NCBI GenBank assembly: GCA_016930645.1
Contig: JAFGGH010000063.1
Coordinates: 1-55,791 of the forward strand
Direction: 5' to 3'
DNA from: Sedimentisphaerales bacterium
GTDB lineage: Bacteria; Planctomycetota; Phycisphaerae; Sedimentisphaerales; Anaerobacaceae
DNA: 55,791 nt
In this document: positions 1 to 7,470 of the stretch, piece after piece
Layout of the letters: each line of letters begins with the position of its first letter
How positions within the stretch are numbered: the stretch's first letter is position 1
The notes under the pieces: generated by a model
The model's database searches: none
Told to the model about the DNA's origin: nothing
The model's input: the letters and a program-made list of their open reading frames with translations, nothing else
Made by a program: the position numbers and the translations under genes

Positions 1-340
1 CTAAACAAAACACAATAAAGCCTGCCACAAACAGCACGCAGGAAAATAGCCCTTATCAGCGGCTAAACCCCCAAACAGCAGGCAAAATCATGGAAATCTT
101 AGCGAATGAAAACGAAACTATGCAGAACCTGTAAAAAATATATTATAAAAAATAATTATAATATCCTTGCAATGTCCTAAAAAACGTAATAGGCTGTTCA
201 CAGGAAAGACTGCAAGGGCAGGAGTTAGCTTTGGGTTTACATCAATTCAGTGTTTTGGCGCGTTGGGTGTATGTGATTGTCTTACTTTATTGACCATGCC
301 ATTCTGTCCGTAGAAAAGAATTCTATACAGGCCAAATAAT
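1..340. other. Gene-free left edge
   Basis: No coding region, RNA gene or clear promoter is supported here. The stretch is AT-rich between about 120 and 185. A reverse-strand reading frame crosses 247-468 but opposes the better small gene at 341, so it is not called. Confidence 0.5.
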
Positions 341-583
341 ATGGAAATACCTGAAAACCATAAAAAAAAGGTCTTGGAATTATTTGAACAGTCAGACTGC
401 ACCAAAAAACCGAATTGCATCGATAAAAACTTTAAGCACCTGCCCGATATAAGACAAATTTCAAGCACCGACTTATTCGAATGTAACCAGTCGCAGGGTT
501 GTCCTTATGCTTTGAGCTTCGGCAACTCGGCTTTCTGCAAATGCCCGGTTAGAACCTATCTGAAAAAAAATTGCGGAATATAA
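341..583 (+). CDS. Small cysteine-rich hypothetical protein
   Basis: An 80-residue protein that I do not recognise. It has seven cysteines (20, 26, 48, 54, 66, 68 and 78) in a charged, soluble-looking sequence with no signal peptide or membrane segment. The spacing C-x5-C, C-x5-C, C-x-C suggests a metal-binding or disulfide-rich fold, but no known zinc-ribbon pattern is obvious. The ATG has no strong ribosome binding site upstream, which lowers confidence. It is followed by a long gene-free region and stands alone. A random frame of this length would rarely carry such regularly spaced cysteines, so I lean towards a real gene of unknown function. Confidence 0.45.
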   Translation: MEIPENHKKKVLELFEQSDCTKKPNCIDKNFKHLPDIRQISSTDLFECNQSQGCPYALSFGNSAFCKCPVRTYLKKNCGI

Positions 584-637
584 CCGCTGACGACAGATGA
601 CAGACCCAATTAACAAATTAACCAATTAATAAAATAA

Positions 638-694
638 GGGCAGACCGCAGCCCCCTTTAATCTTGTTTTTTGTTTATTTGTGGTCGGTCTGCCC
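638..694. repeat. 10-bp inverted repeat with 37-nt loop
   Basis: GGGCAGACCG at 638-647 is perfectly complementary to CGGTCTGCCC at 685-694. The loop is T-rich, and a T run follows at about 705. It could end transcription of the small upstream gene, but the loop is long for an intrinsic terminator. Confidence 0.45.
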
Positions 695-946
695 GATAAA
701 CTCAATTTTTTTCGCTCGCTTTATCATGATGCCTTTTATCCCGCAAGCCCTATTAAAAGTATATATTAAACTTTACAGACGCCAAATCATTCATGAAAAT
801 TTTTAGGCTTTTTACCAATAGAGTATCAGTCAGTCAAACCTCAAAATATGACATCCTCAGGCTTCATAGCTTAAATCTCTCGTAGTAATATGTCACTAAA
901 TCAAATATTTTATTGAAAATTTTTCGTCTCTTAATATAAATCAGGA

Positions 947-975
947 TTGACATCGCCGCCGAAAAGCTTTATTAT
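947..975 (+). promoter_or_regulatory. Sigma70-type promoter for rpiB
   Basis: TTGACA at 947-952 and TATTAT at 970-975 are separated by exactly 17 bases. Transcription would begin near 982, leaving a leader of about 84 bases before the rpiB start codon. Confidence 0.7.
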
Positions 976-1065
976 TCTCAAGCCTCGTTATATATATAAT
1001 GGGGCTCATCGGTATCGTAAATATTTTACCGAGGGAGGTAATTAACAACTTGGAAGGAGTACCAA

Positions 1066-1494
1066 ATGAAAATCGCCGTTGCCTCGGACCACGCAGGATT
1101 CACTTACAAAGAAATTATCAAAACAACACTTGTTGAACAGGGGTACGAAGTAATTGACTTTGGTACTCACTCAACCGAGCCTGTTGATTATCCCGATTTC
1201 ATCCGCCCGGCCGCACAGGCCGTCGCTAACGGCAAATGCGATTACGGTATTATCTTCGGAGGCTCTGGAAACGGCGAAGCTATGGTCGCAAATAAAACAA
1301 AAGGTATCAGATGCGCAATCGCGTGGGATACCCGTTCGGCAAAATTATCACGAGAACACAACAACGCCAATATGCTTGCTCTCGGCGAACGCATGCTCAG
1401 CATTCACGAAGCATTGGAGATTGTCGAACTGTGGCTCAACACTAAATTCGCCGGAGGAAAACATATCCCTCGTATACAAAAAATCGAACCATAA
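1066..1494 (+). CDS. rpiB: Ribose-5-phosphate isomerase B, mycobacterial-type active site
   Basis: A 142-residue RpiB/LacAB-family sugar-phosphate isomerase that interconverts ribose 5-phosphate and ribulose 5-phosphate in the cytoplasmic pentose phosphate pathway. The N-terminal ASDHAG motif and the DYPDF segment are typical. The phosphate/active-site loop reads GGSGNGE (Ser67, Glu71) instead of the C-G-T-G-I-G form of E. coli RpiB. This matches the class described for Mycobacterium tuberculosis, where a Glu replaces the catalytic Cys. The length is normal. An AAGGAGT site sits just before the ATG. The gene appears monocistronic behind the promoter at 947-975. The function is secure; the physiological substrate could also be another aldose phosphate. 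Confidence 0.92.
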   Translation: MKIAVASDHAGFTYKEIIKTTLVEQGYEVIDFGTHSTEPVDYPDFIRPAAQAVANGKCDYGIIFGGSGNGEAMVANKTKGIRCAIAWDTRSAKLSREHNNANMLALGERMLSIHEALEIVELWLNTKFAGGKHIPRIQKIEP

Positions 1495-1630
1495 TACGCA
1501 TACAGGCACCGGTAACTTAAAACACAAAAACACTGATACACAAAGTCACGAAGAAATATATTTCGTGTTTTAGCGGCTTCGTGATCTAGTGTTAAAACGA
1601 ATCATTCACTTAGCAAATGGGAGAATCACT
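1495..1630. other. Spacer with short hairpin
   Basis: Between rpiB and the terminase-like gene, CACGAA (1548-1553) can pair with TTCGTG (1563-1568). The surrounding ACACAAAG/CACGAAG wording looks like a low-complexity dispersed repeat. There is no T run, so it is not a classical terminator. Confidence 0.35.
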
Positions 1631-3151
1631 ATGCTTACCAAAGCCCTAAATCCATCACATCTTCTTGAATCACTTCGCAACACTCGCCCGCAGACAAAAC
1701 GAAACCTTAAAAACTACATCAAAGTATTTTTAGGCCTGGACATCCCTGACAAAACAATCTGCCAGGAACACAACACACCACTCGATTACCTTTGGCACGC
1801 CTTCAGCTCCGACTTCAAAAATAACCACAGTACGCAGTACGCTCACTTGTCCGCCGTAGCCTCGGCGAAGGCGGAACGCAGTACGAGTATTATCAACGCC
1901 GACTGCATCGTCTGGGCTAACCGGGCAGGCGGTAAAACAGAGCTCGCCGCCGTTGCTACCCTGCTCGACTGCATATTCAAACCCTCCTGCCAAATCAGAA
2001 TCCTCGCAGGCTCAGGCGAACAGTCTATGCGAATGTACGAATACTTCCTGAATTTCCTCAGAAATGGTTTCGCTCAATACCTACAAACTCCTGCCAGAAA
2101 AGAAAAATGCACCTTCGAAAACGGCTCAGCCGTCGAAGTTCTAAATCAGTCCGCAACGAGCATCCGGGGCTGGCACATTCACAAACTCCGCTGCGATGAG
2201 GTAGAACTTTTTACCAACGATGTACTGAACGCCGCTAAATTCACTACCCAAACCAAAAACGGAATCCTCGCCGCTATGGAAGTAATCAGCACTATGCACC
2301 GCCCTTATGGCCAGATGCAGAAACTCGTCTCTGATGCACAAAAAAATAATACCCCAATCTTCAAATGGTGCATTTTCGAGACAATCGAAAAATGCAAAAA
2401 CCGCTCCTGCTCGCAATGCCCGCTCTGGAACGATTGCCGTGCCAAAGCAAAAAACGCCGCAGGCTACCTGAAAATCGATGACGTTATAACACAGATGAAA
2501 CGCTCAAGCAGGGCCGGCTTCGAATCCGAAATGCTTTGCCTGCGCCCGTCCCTCGAAAATGCCGTCTTCTCGGAATTTGACCCCGACATCCACGTAAAGC
2601 CTCTCGATTACAATCCGTCCCTGCCATTGTTCCGCAGTATTGATTTCGGTTTCGTAAATCCCTTTGTCTGCTTATGGCTGCAAACAGATGACAACGGCAC
2701 TGTCCGAATAATTGATGAATACATAAAAAGCAGAGTTACAATTAACATCCATGCAAAGGAAATTATCGACAGAACACCTTGTCCACAGGAAAACGTTACC
2801 GCTACTTTCTGCGACCCCGCCGGCGCCGCAGCCAACGATGTAACCGGCACAAGTGCCGTCAAAGAGCTGAAAAATCTCGGTATTAAACTCCGCTATCGCA
2901 GAAGCTCGATTTTACAAGGCATAGAACTAATCCGCCGAGCAATAAAAGACGGCTCGCGCCAAAGCAAACTCATCATCAGCCCCAAATGTACAAAATTAAT
3001 CGAAGCCTTGAGGTGTTACCATTACCCCGAAACAAGCGGCAATCCGACCGAACTTCCGCTAAAAGACGGAATCTATGACCATCCCATTGATGCCCTGCGA
3101 TACTTCTTTATAAACCAAAAGGAAGAAAAAATTAAATCAAGAAGATACTAA
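1631..3151 (+). CDS. Orphan terminase-like ATPase/nuclease
   Basis: A 506-residue protein with the two-domain layout of phage terminase large subunits. Start: the ATG at 1631 has GGGAG nine bases upstream, so it is preferred to the in-frame GTG at 1589. An ATPase domain carries a Walker A-like N-R-A-G-G-K-T (97-103) and a Walker B-like C-D-E-V-E (188-192). The C-terminal RNase H-like nuclease region shows acidic candidates at Asp338 (S-I-D-F-G-F), Asp395 (C-D-P-A-G) and Asp487 (D-H-P-I-D-A-L). Between them lies a cysteine cluster at 247, 255, 260, 263 and 269 that could bind zinc or an Fe-S centre. No portal, capsid, small terminase or integrase gene is nearby, so this is either a prophage remnant or a domesticated enzyme. 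Residues 68-85 are encoded by a palindromic repeat. Confidence 0.75.
   Translation: MLTKALNPSHLLESLRNTRPQTKRNLKNYIKVFLGLDIPDKTICQEHNTPLDYLWHAFSSDFKNNHSTQYAHLSAVASAKAERSTSIINADCIVWANRAGGKTELAAVATLLDCIFKPSCQIRILAGSGEQSMRMYEYFLNFLRNGFAQYLQTPARKEKCTFENGSAVEVLNQSATSIRGWHIHKLRCDEVELFTNDVLNAAKFTTQTKNGILAAMEVISTMHRPYGQMQKLVSDAQKNNTPIFKWCIFETIEKCKNRSCSQCPLWNDCRAKAKNAAGYLKIDDVITQMKRSSRAGFESEMLCLRPSLENAVFSEFDPDIHVKPLDYNPSLPLFRSIDFGFVNPFVCLWLQTDDNGTVRIIDEYIKSRVTINIHAKEIIDRTPCPQENVTATFCDPAGAAANDVTGTSAVKELKNLGIKLRYRRSSILQGIELIRRAIKDGSRQSKLIISPKCTKLIEALRCYHYPETSGNPTELPLKDGIYDHPIDALRYFFINQKEEKIKSRRY
1832..1885. repeat. Palindromic element inside the terminase-like gene
   Basis: TCCGCC (1850-1855) pairs with GGCGGA (1870-1875) around an inner GCC-TC-GGC hairpin. 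The palindrome is bracketed by a perfect direct repeat ACGCAGTACG at 1832-1841 and 1876-1885. It keeps the reading frame open and sits N-terminal to the Walker A strand. It looks like an inserted short repeat. Confidence 0.6.
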
Positions 3152-3304
3152 AAAAACAAACGAATCTGCAATATAGGACAGTATCCAAGGACATTCAATC
3201 AATGTCCCGTAATAGTTTTTCATAAATCATGCGGATTTTGCAATAATTGTTGCAAAAAATTGCTTAAAAGAGATTACTAATAATAAACCACTAATCGTTT
3301 TTCC

Positions 3305-3333
3305 TTTACATAAAGCCCTGTAAATGCTATAAT
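3305..3333 (+). promoter_or_regulatory. Sigma70-type promoter of the polysaccharide locus
   Basis: TTTACA at 3305-3310 and a perfect TATAAT at 3328-3333 are spaced by 17 bases. Transcription would start near 3340 and give a leader of roughly 120 bases ahead of the LamG gene. Confidence 0.65.
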
Positions 3334-3387
3334 TGTAAGCATCTGGAGATGTCGATTTTATAAGGAGAAAAGGGTGGTATTTGATTT

Positions 3388-3422
3388 CATACTTAAGCGT
3401 CGTTTATTAAGTATGGCGACGC
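3388..3422 (+). promoter_or_regulatory. Potential H-type pseudoknot in leader RNA
   Basis: CATACTTAA (3388-3396) pairs perfectly with TTAAGTATG (3407-3415). The first six bases of the intervening loop, GCGTCG (3397-3402), pair perfectly with CGACGC (3417-3422) one base past the hairpin. Both stems can form together as a compact H-type pseudoknot, or stem 2 can form alone with a 14-base loop. It lies within the predicted transcript, about 40 bases before the start codon. I do not recognise a known riboswitch class. Confidence 0.5.
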
Positions 3423-3462
3423 CCGCGTAACATTCAATCTAAAAAAGAAAGGAAAACGACAG

Positions 3463-4236
3463 ATGCGAAAGATAACAATGTTTATTCTGATTTTTATCTT
3501 CTGTGCATCAAGCTATGGTGCCCTGGTATCACATTGGTCATTGGATGAAGATGAATATGTGAGCGGACAGCACGAAGATATTTACGGCAGCAACGATGCC
3601 ACTGTAAACGGAACACCCGTCTTCGTCGACGGCGTAAGCGGCATTGAAGAAACCGCTGTCGATATAACTCCATCAAGCGGCTGGGCCAGCACTTCCGATT
3701 TTACACTGACCACTTCGAATGAGTTTACCATAAGTATATGGAGCAAATGGCAGGGCTCGCAAACAGAAGATACAAATAATTTATCAGTTGTAAGCGCCAT
3801 GGGGGGAACCAGTAACCTCGGCGATGCAACAGGCTCTGTCGGCAACTGGCGCCATTTATGTATCACTTACGACGGCTTGCAGGGACGTATTTATCTAAAT
3901 GGCCAGGAAGTTTATGAGGAATACTGGCCCAAGGTTGACCTTGATGATTTATATACTCAAATCGGACATAATGAAGGAAGCGCTTTCTTCAACGGCTCGC
4001 TTGACGAGATAAGGCTATATAATTCAGCCTTAAACGGCACCCAGGTTACGGCTTTGTATACAAGGAGCGTTGACTGCATATTATCTTATGACAGTAGTGA
4101 AGACACCACAGGCCCTCTTGGTGTTCCTGATTGTCTTGTGAATTTCTATGATTATACGGCTGTTACTGACCTCGAAGAGCTAGCGGGCCTTGCCGAAGGC
4201 TGGCTTTCCTGTGGACTTGATCCCGATTGTGACTAA
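3463..4236 (+). CDS. Secreted LamG-domain protein with dockerin-like tail
   Basis: A 257-residue exported protein. Residues 1-19 form a signal peptide ending at S-S-Y-G. A LamG/concanavalin-like jelly-roll domain follows (about 20-200) with the typical W-R-H-L-C-I-T-Y-D-G, G-R-I-Y-L-N-G and F-N-G-S-L-D-E-I-R-L-Y segments, implying carbohydrate or glycoconjugate binding. The C-terminal 50 residues contain Cys and Asp around V-N-F-Y-D-Y-T and G-W-L-S-C-G-L, resembling a single dockerin type I-like calcium loop seen on many planctomycete secreted proteins. It is first in a five-gene array, with AAGGAGT before the next gene only about 20 bases later. It has no catalytic signature, so it is probably a binding or scaffold protein. 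Confidence 0.8.
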   Translation: MRKITMFILIFIFCASSYGALVSHWSLDEDEYVSGQHEDIYGSNDATVNGTPVFVDGVSGIEETAVDITPSSGWASTSDFTLTTSNEFTISIWSKWQGSQTEDTNNLSVVSAMGGTSNLGDATGSVGNWRHLCITYDGLQGRIYLNGQEVYEEYWPKVDLDDLYTQIGHNEGSAFFNGSLDEIRLYNSALNGTQVTALYTRSVDCILSYDSSEDTTGPLGVPDCLVNFYDYTAVTDLEELAGLAEGWLSCGLDPDCD

Positions 4237-4257
4237 TTAACTAAGGAGTACATTGAA

Positions 4258-5748
4258 ATGAAGCGTGCTTTGTATCTTATTATAATATGTGTGTTTATTA
4301 TCAACGCCCAGGCTGTTTTTGCCTTTCCTGATGTAACTAAAATATCGGATAGCGTAGTTGCAACCGACTCCCTGACTTTCAGCGGCGGCACCTACGGCGA
4401 CTGCATAAATGGATTACCGTTCCAGCAAGAAGGAGTTATCAGCCATAACGGCTATCAGTATGTTACTTATTGGAATGATGACGGGCATGTTTGCGTGGCT
4501 CGTAGAGAATTACCTTCAGGCTCTTGGGAAATCATAGAATTCACAGATTATTCCATTCCTTCGGACGAAAATGCTCACCGTGCCATCTCTATAGGAATCT
4601 GTCCGAATGACGGTACGATTCACTTGGCGTTCGCCCATCATAGCAGCACTCTGAATTATAGAGTTTCGGCTACCGGCGTTGCGTCATATCCCGGCTCTTA
4701 TACATGGAGCACTTCATTGTTCAACTCTATCAGGAGCTACCTCAAATCCGGCCAGACACTGTACACCACAACTTATGTAGGTTTTTTCCAGACCCCGGAC
4801 GGCGACCTGCAGTGTGATTATCGTTACGGAAGTTCAGGCAATGGAGACCAAAGGCTGGTTGATTATGACGGTTCATCCCATACCTGGGGTAACTATCGAG
4901 AATTTATTTCACGTGACGGAACTTATACAGATACAGCATCGAGCACCTCTCGATGTCCCTATCTTAACTTAATAGGATATGACCTGAATGGCAGGCTTCA
5001 TTCAACCTGGGTCTGGCGTGAAAGTGCAGGCGGAGCCAACCATGACCTTATGTACGCTTACAGCGATGACGGAGGATACACCTGGTACAACGACAAAGAC
5101 AGCCTTTTTAAAATTATGCTCTCAGGCGAAAATCCGCAAACCATTCTCTCGTTAAAAAGCGATGTTAGTGACGCTAATGTTGTCTCCGATACTTCAAGCC
5201 AATACATTAGATTTGATTCTCCCGGTGTGACACAAGCCATCATCAGACGCGCATACGGCCTGATGAACCAGCATGGACAGGCCACTGATTCACAAGGGCG
5301 AGTTCATACCGTCCTCTGGCATTGCACAAGCACTGCCTCCAGTACCTGGGGAAATGCAACCGACCGCCGCTATCATCATTACTGGCGGGCTGAAGACGGC
5401 ACCTGGCGATGCAATAAACTGGATTGGATTTCCGGCAATCGGGCAAGATTGGTAATCGATGACAACGACAATGCTTTTCTGATTTACGGAGCACCTGCAA
5501 ATCCATCAGGATTAGGCACCGGAATTTACTTTACAGACGGTACATTAACAATTGCTGCCGCCACCGCAGCGACCGGCTGGTCCGACTGGCAAATCATCCA
5601 TACCGAATCCGGCTACTTCATGAATGAAATGCTCATCGACCCTGTTCGCTTTGCTAATGACCAGATTATTTCTGTTTTCGCGCAGGAAGAGTATTCCTGG
5701 CCGGGACAGGCAACCGATTTAAGAATTCTCGAATTTGAAATAGATTAA
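4258..5748 (+). CDS. Secreted BNR_4 beta-propeller protein, copy 1
   Basis: A 496-residue protein with a signal peptide (1-22, cleaved near V-F-A-F) followed by one BNR_4-family beta-propeller. Family hallmarks seen: H-N-G-Y-Q-Y-V near the N-terminus, A-R-R-E-L-P-S-G-S-W, N-H-D-L-M-Y-A-Y-S-D-D-G-G-Y-T-W, and R-R-Y-H-H-Y-W-R. This fold is shared with ulvan-type polysaccharide lyases (PL24/PL25) and related propellers, so degradation of an acidic polysaccharide is a reasonable inference, but the substrate cannot be read from sequence. Compared with its two paralogues downstream, the conserved F-D-H-H is F-A-H-H and L-H-Y is L-N-Y, which may affect the active site. AAGGAGT precedes the ATG, and it is probably cotranscribed with the LamG gene. 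Confidence 0.82.
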   Translation: MKRALYLIIICVFIINAQAVFAFPDVTKISDSVVATDSLTFSGGTYGDCINGLPFQQEGVISHNGYQYVTYWNDDGHVCVARRELPSGSWEIIEFTDYSIPSDENAHRAISIGICPNDGTIHLAFAHHSSTLNYRVSATGVASYPGSYTWSTSLFNSIRSYLKSGQTLYTTTYVGFFQTPDGDLQCDYRYGSSGNGDQRLVDYDGSSHTWGNYREFISRDGTYTDTASSTSRCPYLNLIGYDLNGRLHSTWVWRESAGGANHDLMYAYSDDGGYTWYNDKDSLFKIMLSGENPQTILSLKSDVSDANVVSDTSSQYIRFDSPGVTQAIIRRAYGLMNQHGQATDSQGRVHTVLWHCTSTASSTWGNATDRRYHHYWRAEDGTWRCNKLDWISGNRARLVIDDNDNAFLIYGAPANPSGLGTGIYFTDGTLTIAAATAATGWSDWQIIHTESGYFMNEMLIDPVRFANDQIISVFAQEEYSWPGQATDLRILEFEID

Positions 5749-5795
5749 TCAAAATTAAATAGATTTCTTCAACATAGTTCTAAAACTGAGTTTTG

Positions 5796-5818
5796 TTTAG
5801 GCTTTTCATAAGCCTAAA
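5796..5818. repeat. Perfect 9-bp hairpin between BNR_4 genes
   Basis: TTTAGGCTT (5796-5804) pairs with AAGCCTAAA (5810-5818) across a 5-base loop in the 139-base gap. No U-tract follows, so it is more likely a processing, stability or attenuation hairpin, or a repeat, than a terminator. Confidence 0.45.
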
Positions 5819-5887
5819 TGACACTTCGTCAGAGTTGGCTTCCCTGCGAGTTTTGTCAGGAAACTGTTAATTAGGGGGCATATTGAA

Positions 5888-7417
5888 ATGAAGCGTAGCT
5901 TGGGCTTGCGCCTTATTGTAATATTTTTGTTATTTTTTAATGCCCACGTCATATTTGCCTTTCCAGGCCTGAACAAATTATCTGACAGCGTGGTAGACCC
6001 CTGTGCGCTGACTATCTATGGCGGCAGTTTTGGCCAGGCTATAAATGGTTTATCTTTTCAGCAGGACCCGGTAATTACACATAACGGCTATCAGTACGTT
6101 GCTTATTATAACTTCGCTCGTCACGTCTGCGTTGCCTGTAGAGAATTGCCTTCCGGTTCATGGGAAATAATAGAACTTACCGATTACTATTTTTCCAGTG
6201 ATGATGCTCATAATGTTATCTCGATGGGAATCTGTCCGGATGACAGCACGATTCATCTATCATTCGACCACCACGGAGGCACCCTGCATTACAGGTTCTC
6301 GGATGTAGGAGTCGCCACAGATCCCTGCTCAGTTACTTGGAACTCTTCTTTATTCAGTTCTGTTCGGAATTACCTCGAATCCGGCAAGACCGTAACCAGC
6401 GTAACTTATCCTGCATTCTTACAAACACCCGACGGCAGTCTGCACATAATATACCGGGCTGGCGGCTCAGGTAACGGCGACTGGGTCATCGCCGATTATA
6501 ACGGCAGTACACATCTCTGGTCCAATACACGAATGTTCATCTCACGCAGCGGCAACTATACCGACCAGTTTGATACGGGCACTTCTCGCTGCGCATATCC
6601 GAACTATTATAATTATGGGCCGAAAGGAAAACTGCACGTCTCCTGGTGCTGGCGAGAAAGCACACAAAGAGCTAATCATGACCTGATGTACTCTTACAGT
6701 GATGACGGCGGATATACCTGGTATAATGATAAAGACAGCCTTGTGAAAATCAAACTGCCCGGTACAATCCAGCAAACTCTTTTCACAGTAAAAAGCACGG
6801 CAAGTGACTCCAACGTTATTGGTGATACTACAATAGGAAAAGCGATTAACCTGAACTCTCCCGGCGTAACAGTAGTTAATATAAATCGTAAATACGGCCT
6901 GATGAACGAGGAGGCCCAGGCTGTTGACTCCCAAGGGCGGCCTCACATTGTTGTCTGGCATTGTTCGGACCAGACACTTGCCGAGGCGGTAGCGTCAGGC
7001 TATTCCAATGGTCAATGGGGCCATGCGACCGCACGCCGTTATCATCATTACTGGCGCGGCCTTGATGGAATCTGGCATCATAATGAGTTAGACTGGATTT
7101 CAGGCAATCGTCCTAAACTGGTAATCGCTCCAAATGGCGACGCCTTTTTAGTTTACGCCGCGCCTTCAGACCCGGTAGCGTTAGGTAATGGAATTTACTT
7201 TACAGATGGCACATTGACAATTGCCGCCGCTACCGAAGCGGCAGGCTGGTCGGACTGGCAAATCATTCATACAGAAGCCGGTTACTTCCTTAACGAGTTT
7301 CTTTTCGACCCGGCGCGGTTTGCCGACGATGAAATTCTTGCGGTTTTCGCGCAGGAAGAACCTTCCTACCCGAGAGAGCCAACACCCTTAAGAATTATCG
7401 AATTTCAATATAACTAA
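5888..7417 (+). CDS. Secreted BNR_4 beta-propeller protein, copy 2
   Basis: A 509-residue paralogue of the neighbouring propeller genes, with a signal peptide (about 1-25, ending F-A-F) and a single BNR_4 domain. It keeps the intact H-L-S-F-D-H-H, T-L-H-Y-R-F-S, W-C-W-R-E-S, N-H-D-L-M-Y-S-Y-S-D-D-G-G and R-R-Y-H-H-Y-W-R segments, and ends in an R-I-I-E-F strand that would close the propeller. AGGGGGC lies before the ATG. It closely resembles copy 3 (9218-10678), including an A-E-A-V-A-S-G-Y insertion absent from copy 1, so copies 2 and 3 are the more recent duplicates. Likely role: a lyase-like or binding propeller acting on an external polysaccharide. Confidence 0.82.
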   Translation: MKRSLGLRLIVIFLLFFNAHVIFAFPGLNKLSDSVVDPCALTIYGGSFGQAINGLSFQQDPVITHNGYQYVAYYNFARHVCVACRELPSGSWEIIELTDYYFSSDDAHNVISMGICPDDSTIHLSFDHHGGTLHYRFSDVGVATDPCSVTWNSSLFSSVRNYLESGKTVTSVTYPAFLQTPDGSLHIIYRAGGSGNGDWVIADYNGSTHLWSNTRMFISRSGNYTDQFDTGTSRCAYPNYYNYGPKGKLHVSWCWRESTQRANHDLMYSYSDDGGYTWYNDKDSLVKIKLPGTIQQTLFTVKSTASDSNVIGDTTIGKAINLNSPGVTVVNINRKYGLMNEEAQAVDSQGRPHIVVWHCSDQTLAEAVASGYSNGQWGHATARRYHHYWRGLDGIWHHNELDWISGNRPKLVIAPNGDAFLVYAAPSDPVALGNGIYFTDGTLTIAAATEAAGWSDWQIIHTEAGYFLNEFLFDPARFADDEILAVFAQEEPSYPREPTPLRIIEFQYN

Positions 7418-7470
7418 GGGCATTTAAAAAGTAAGATTTTTTTGGTTATTTATAAGTATGGATAAATGAT

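Larger units (their letters stand above)
584..1065. other. Gene-free region between small ORF and rpiB
   Basis: This 480-base stretch holds a TTAACCAATTAA-type repeat near 608-630, a 10-bp inverted repeat at 638-694 and a strong promoter at 947-975 for rpiB. The rest is AT-rich without recognisable genes. Confidence 0.6.
3152..3462. other. Intergenic region with promoter and structured leader
   Basis: This 311-base region contains a near-palindrome TTGCAATAATTGTTGCAA at 3238-3255, a promoter at 3305-3333 and a potential pseudoknot at 3388-3422. No gene is visible. Confidence 0.6.

Noticed and set aside
1154-1573. 139-codon plus-strand frame overlapping rpiB
   Set aside because: It lies in a shifted frame of a well-supported rpiB and its residues show no family pattern.
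1-3151. Prophage or integrative element around the terminase gene
   Set aside because: No integrase, portal, capsid or att-like duplication was seen; a lone terminase is not enough.
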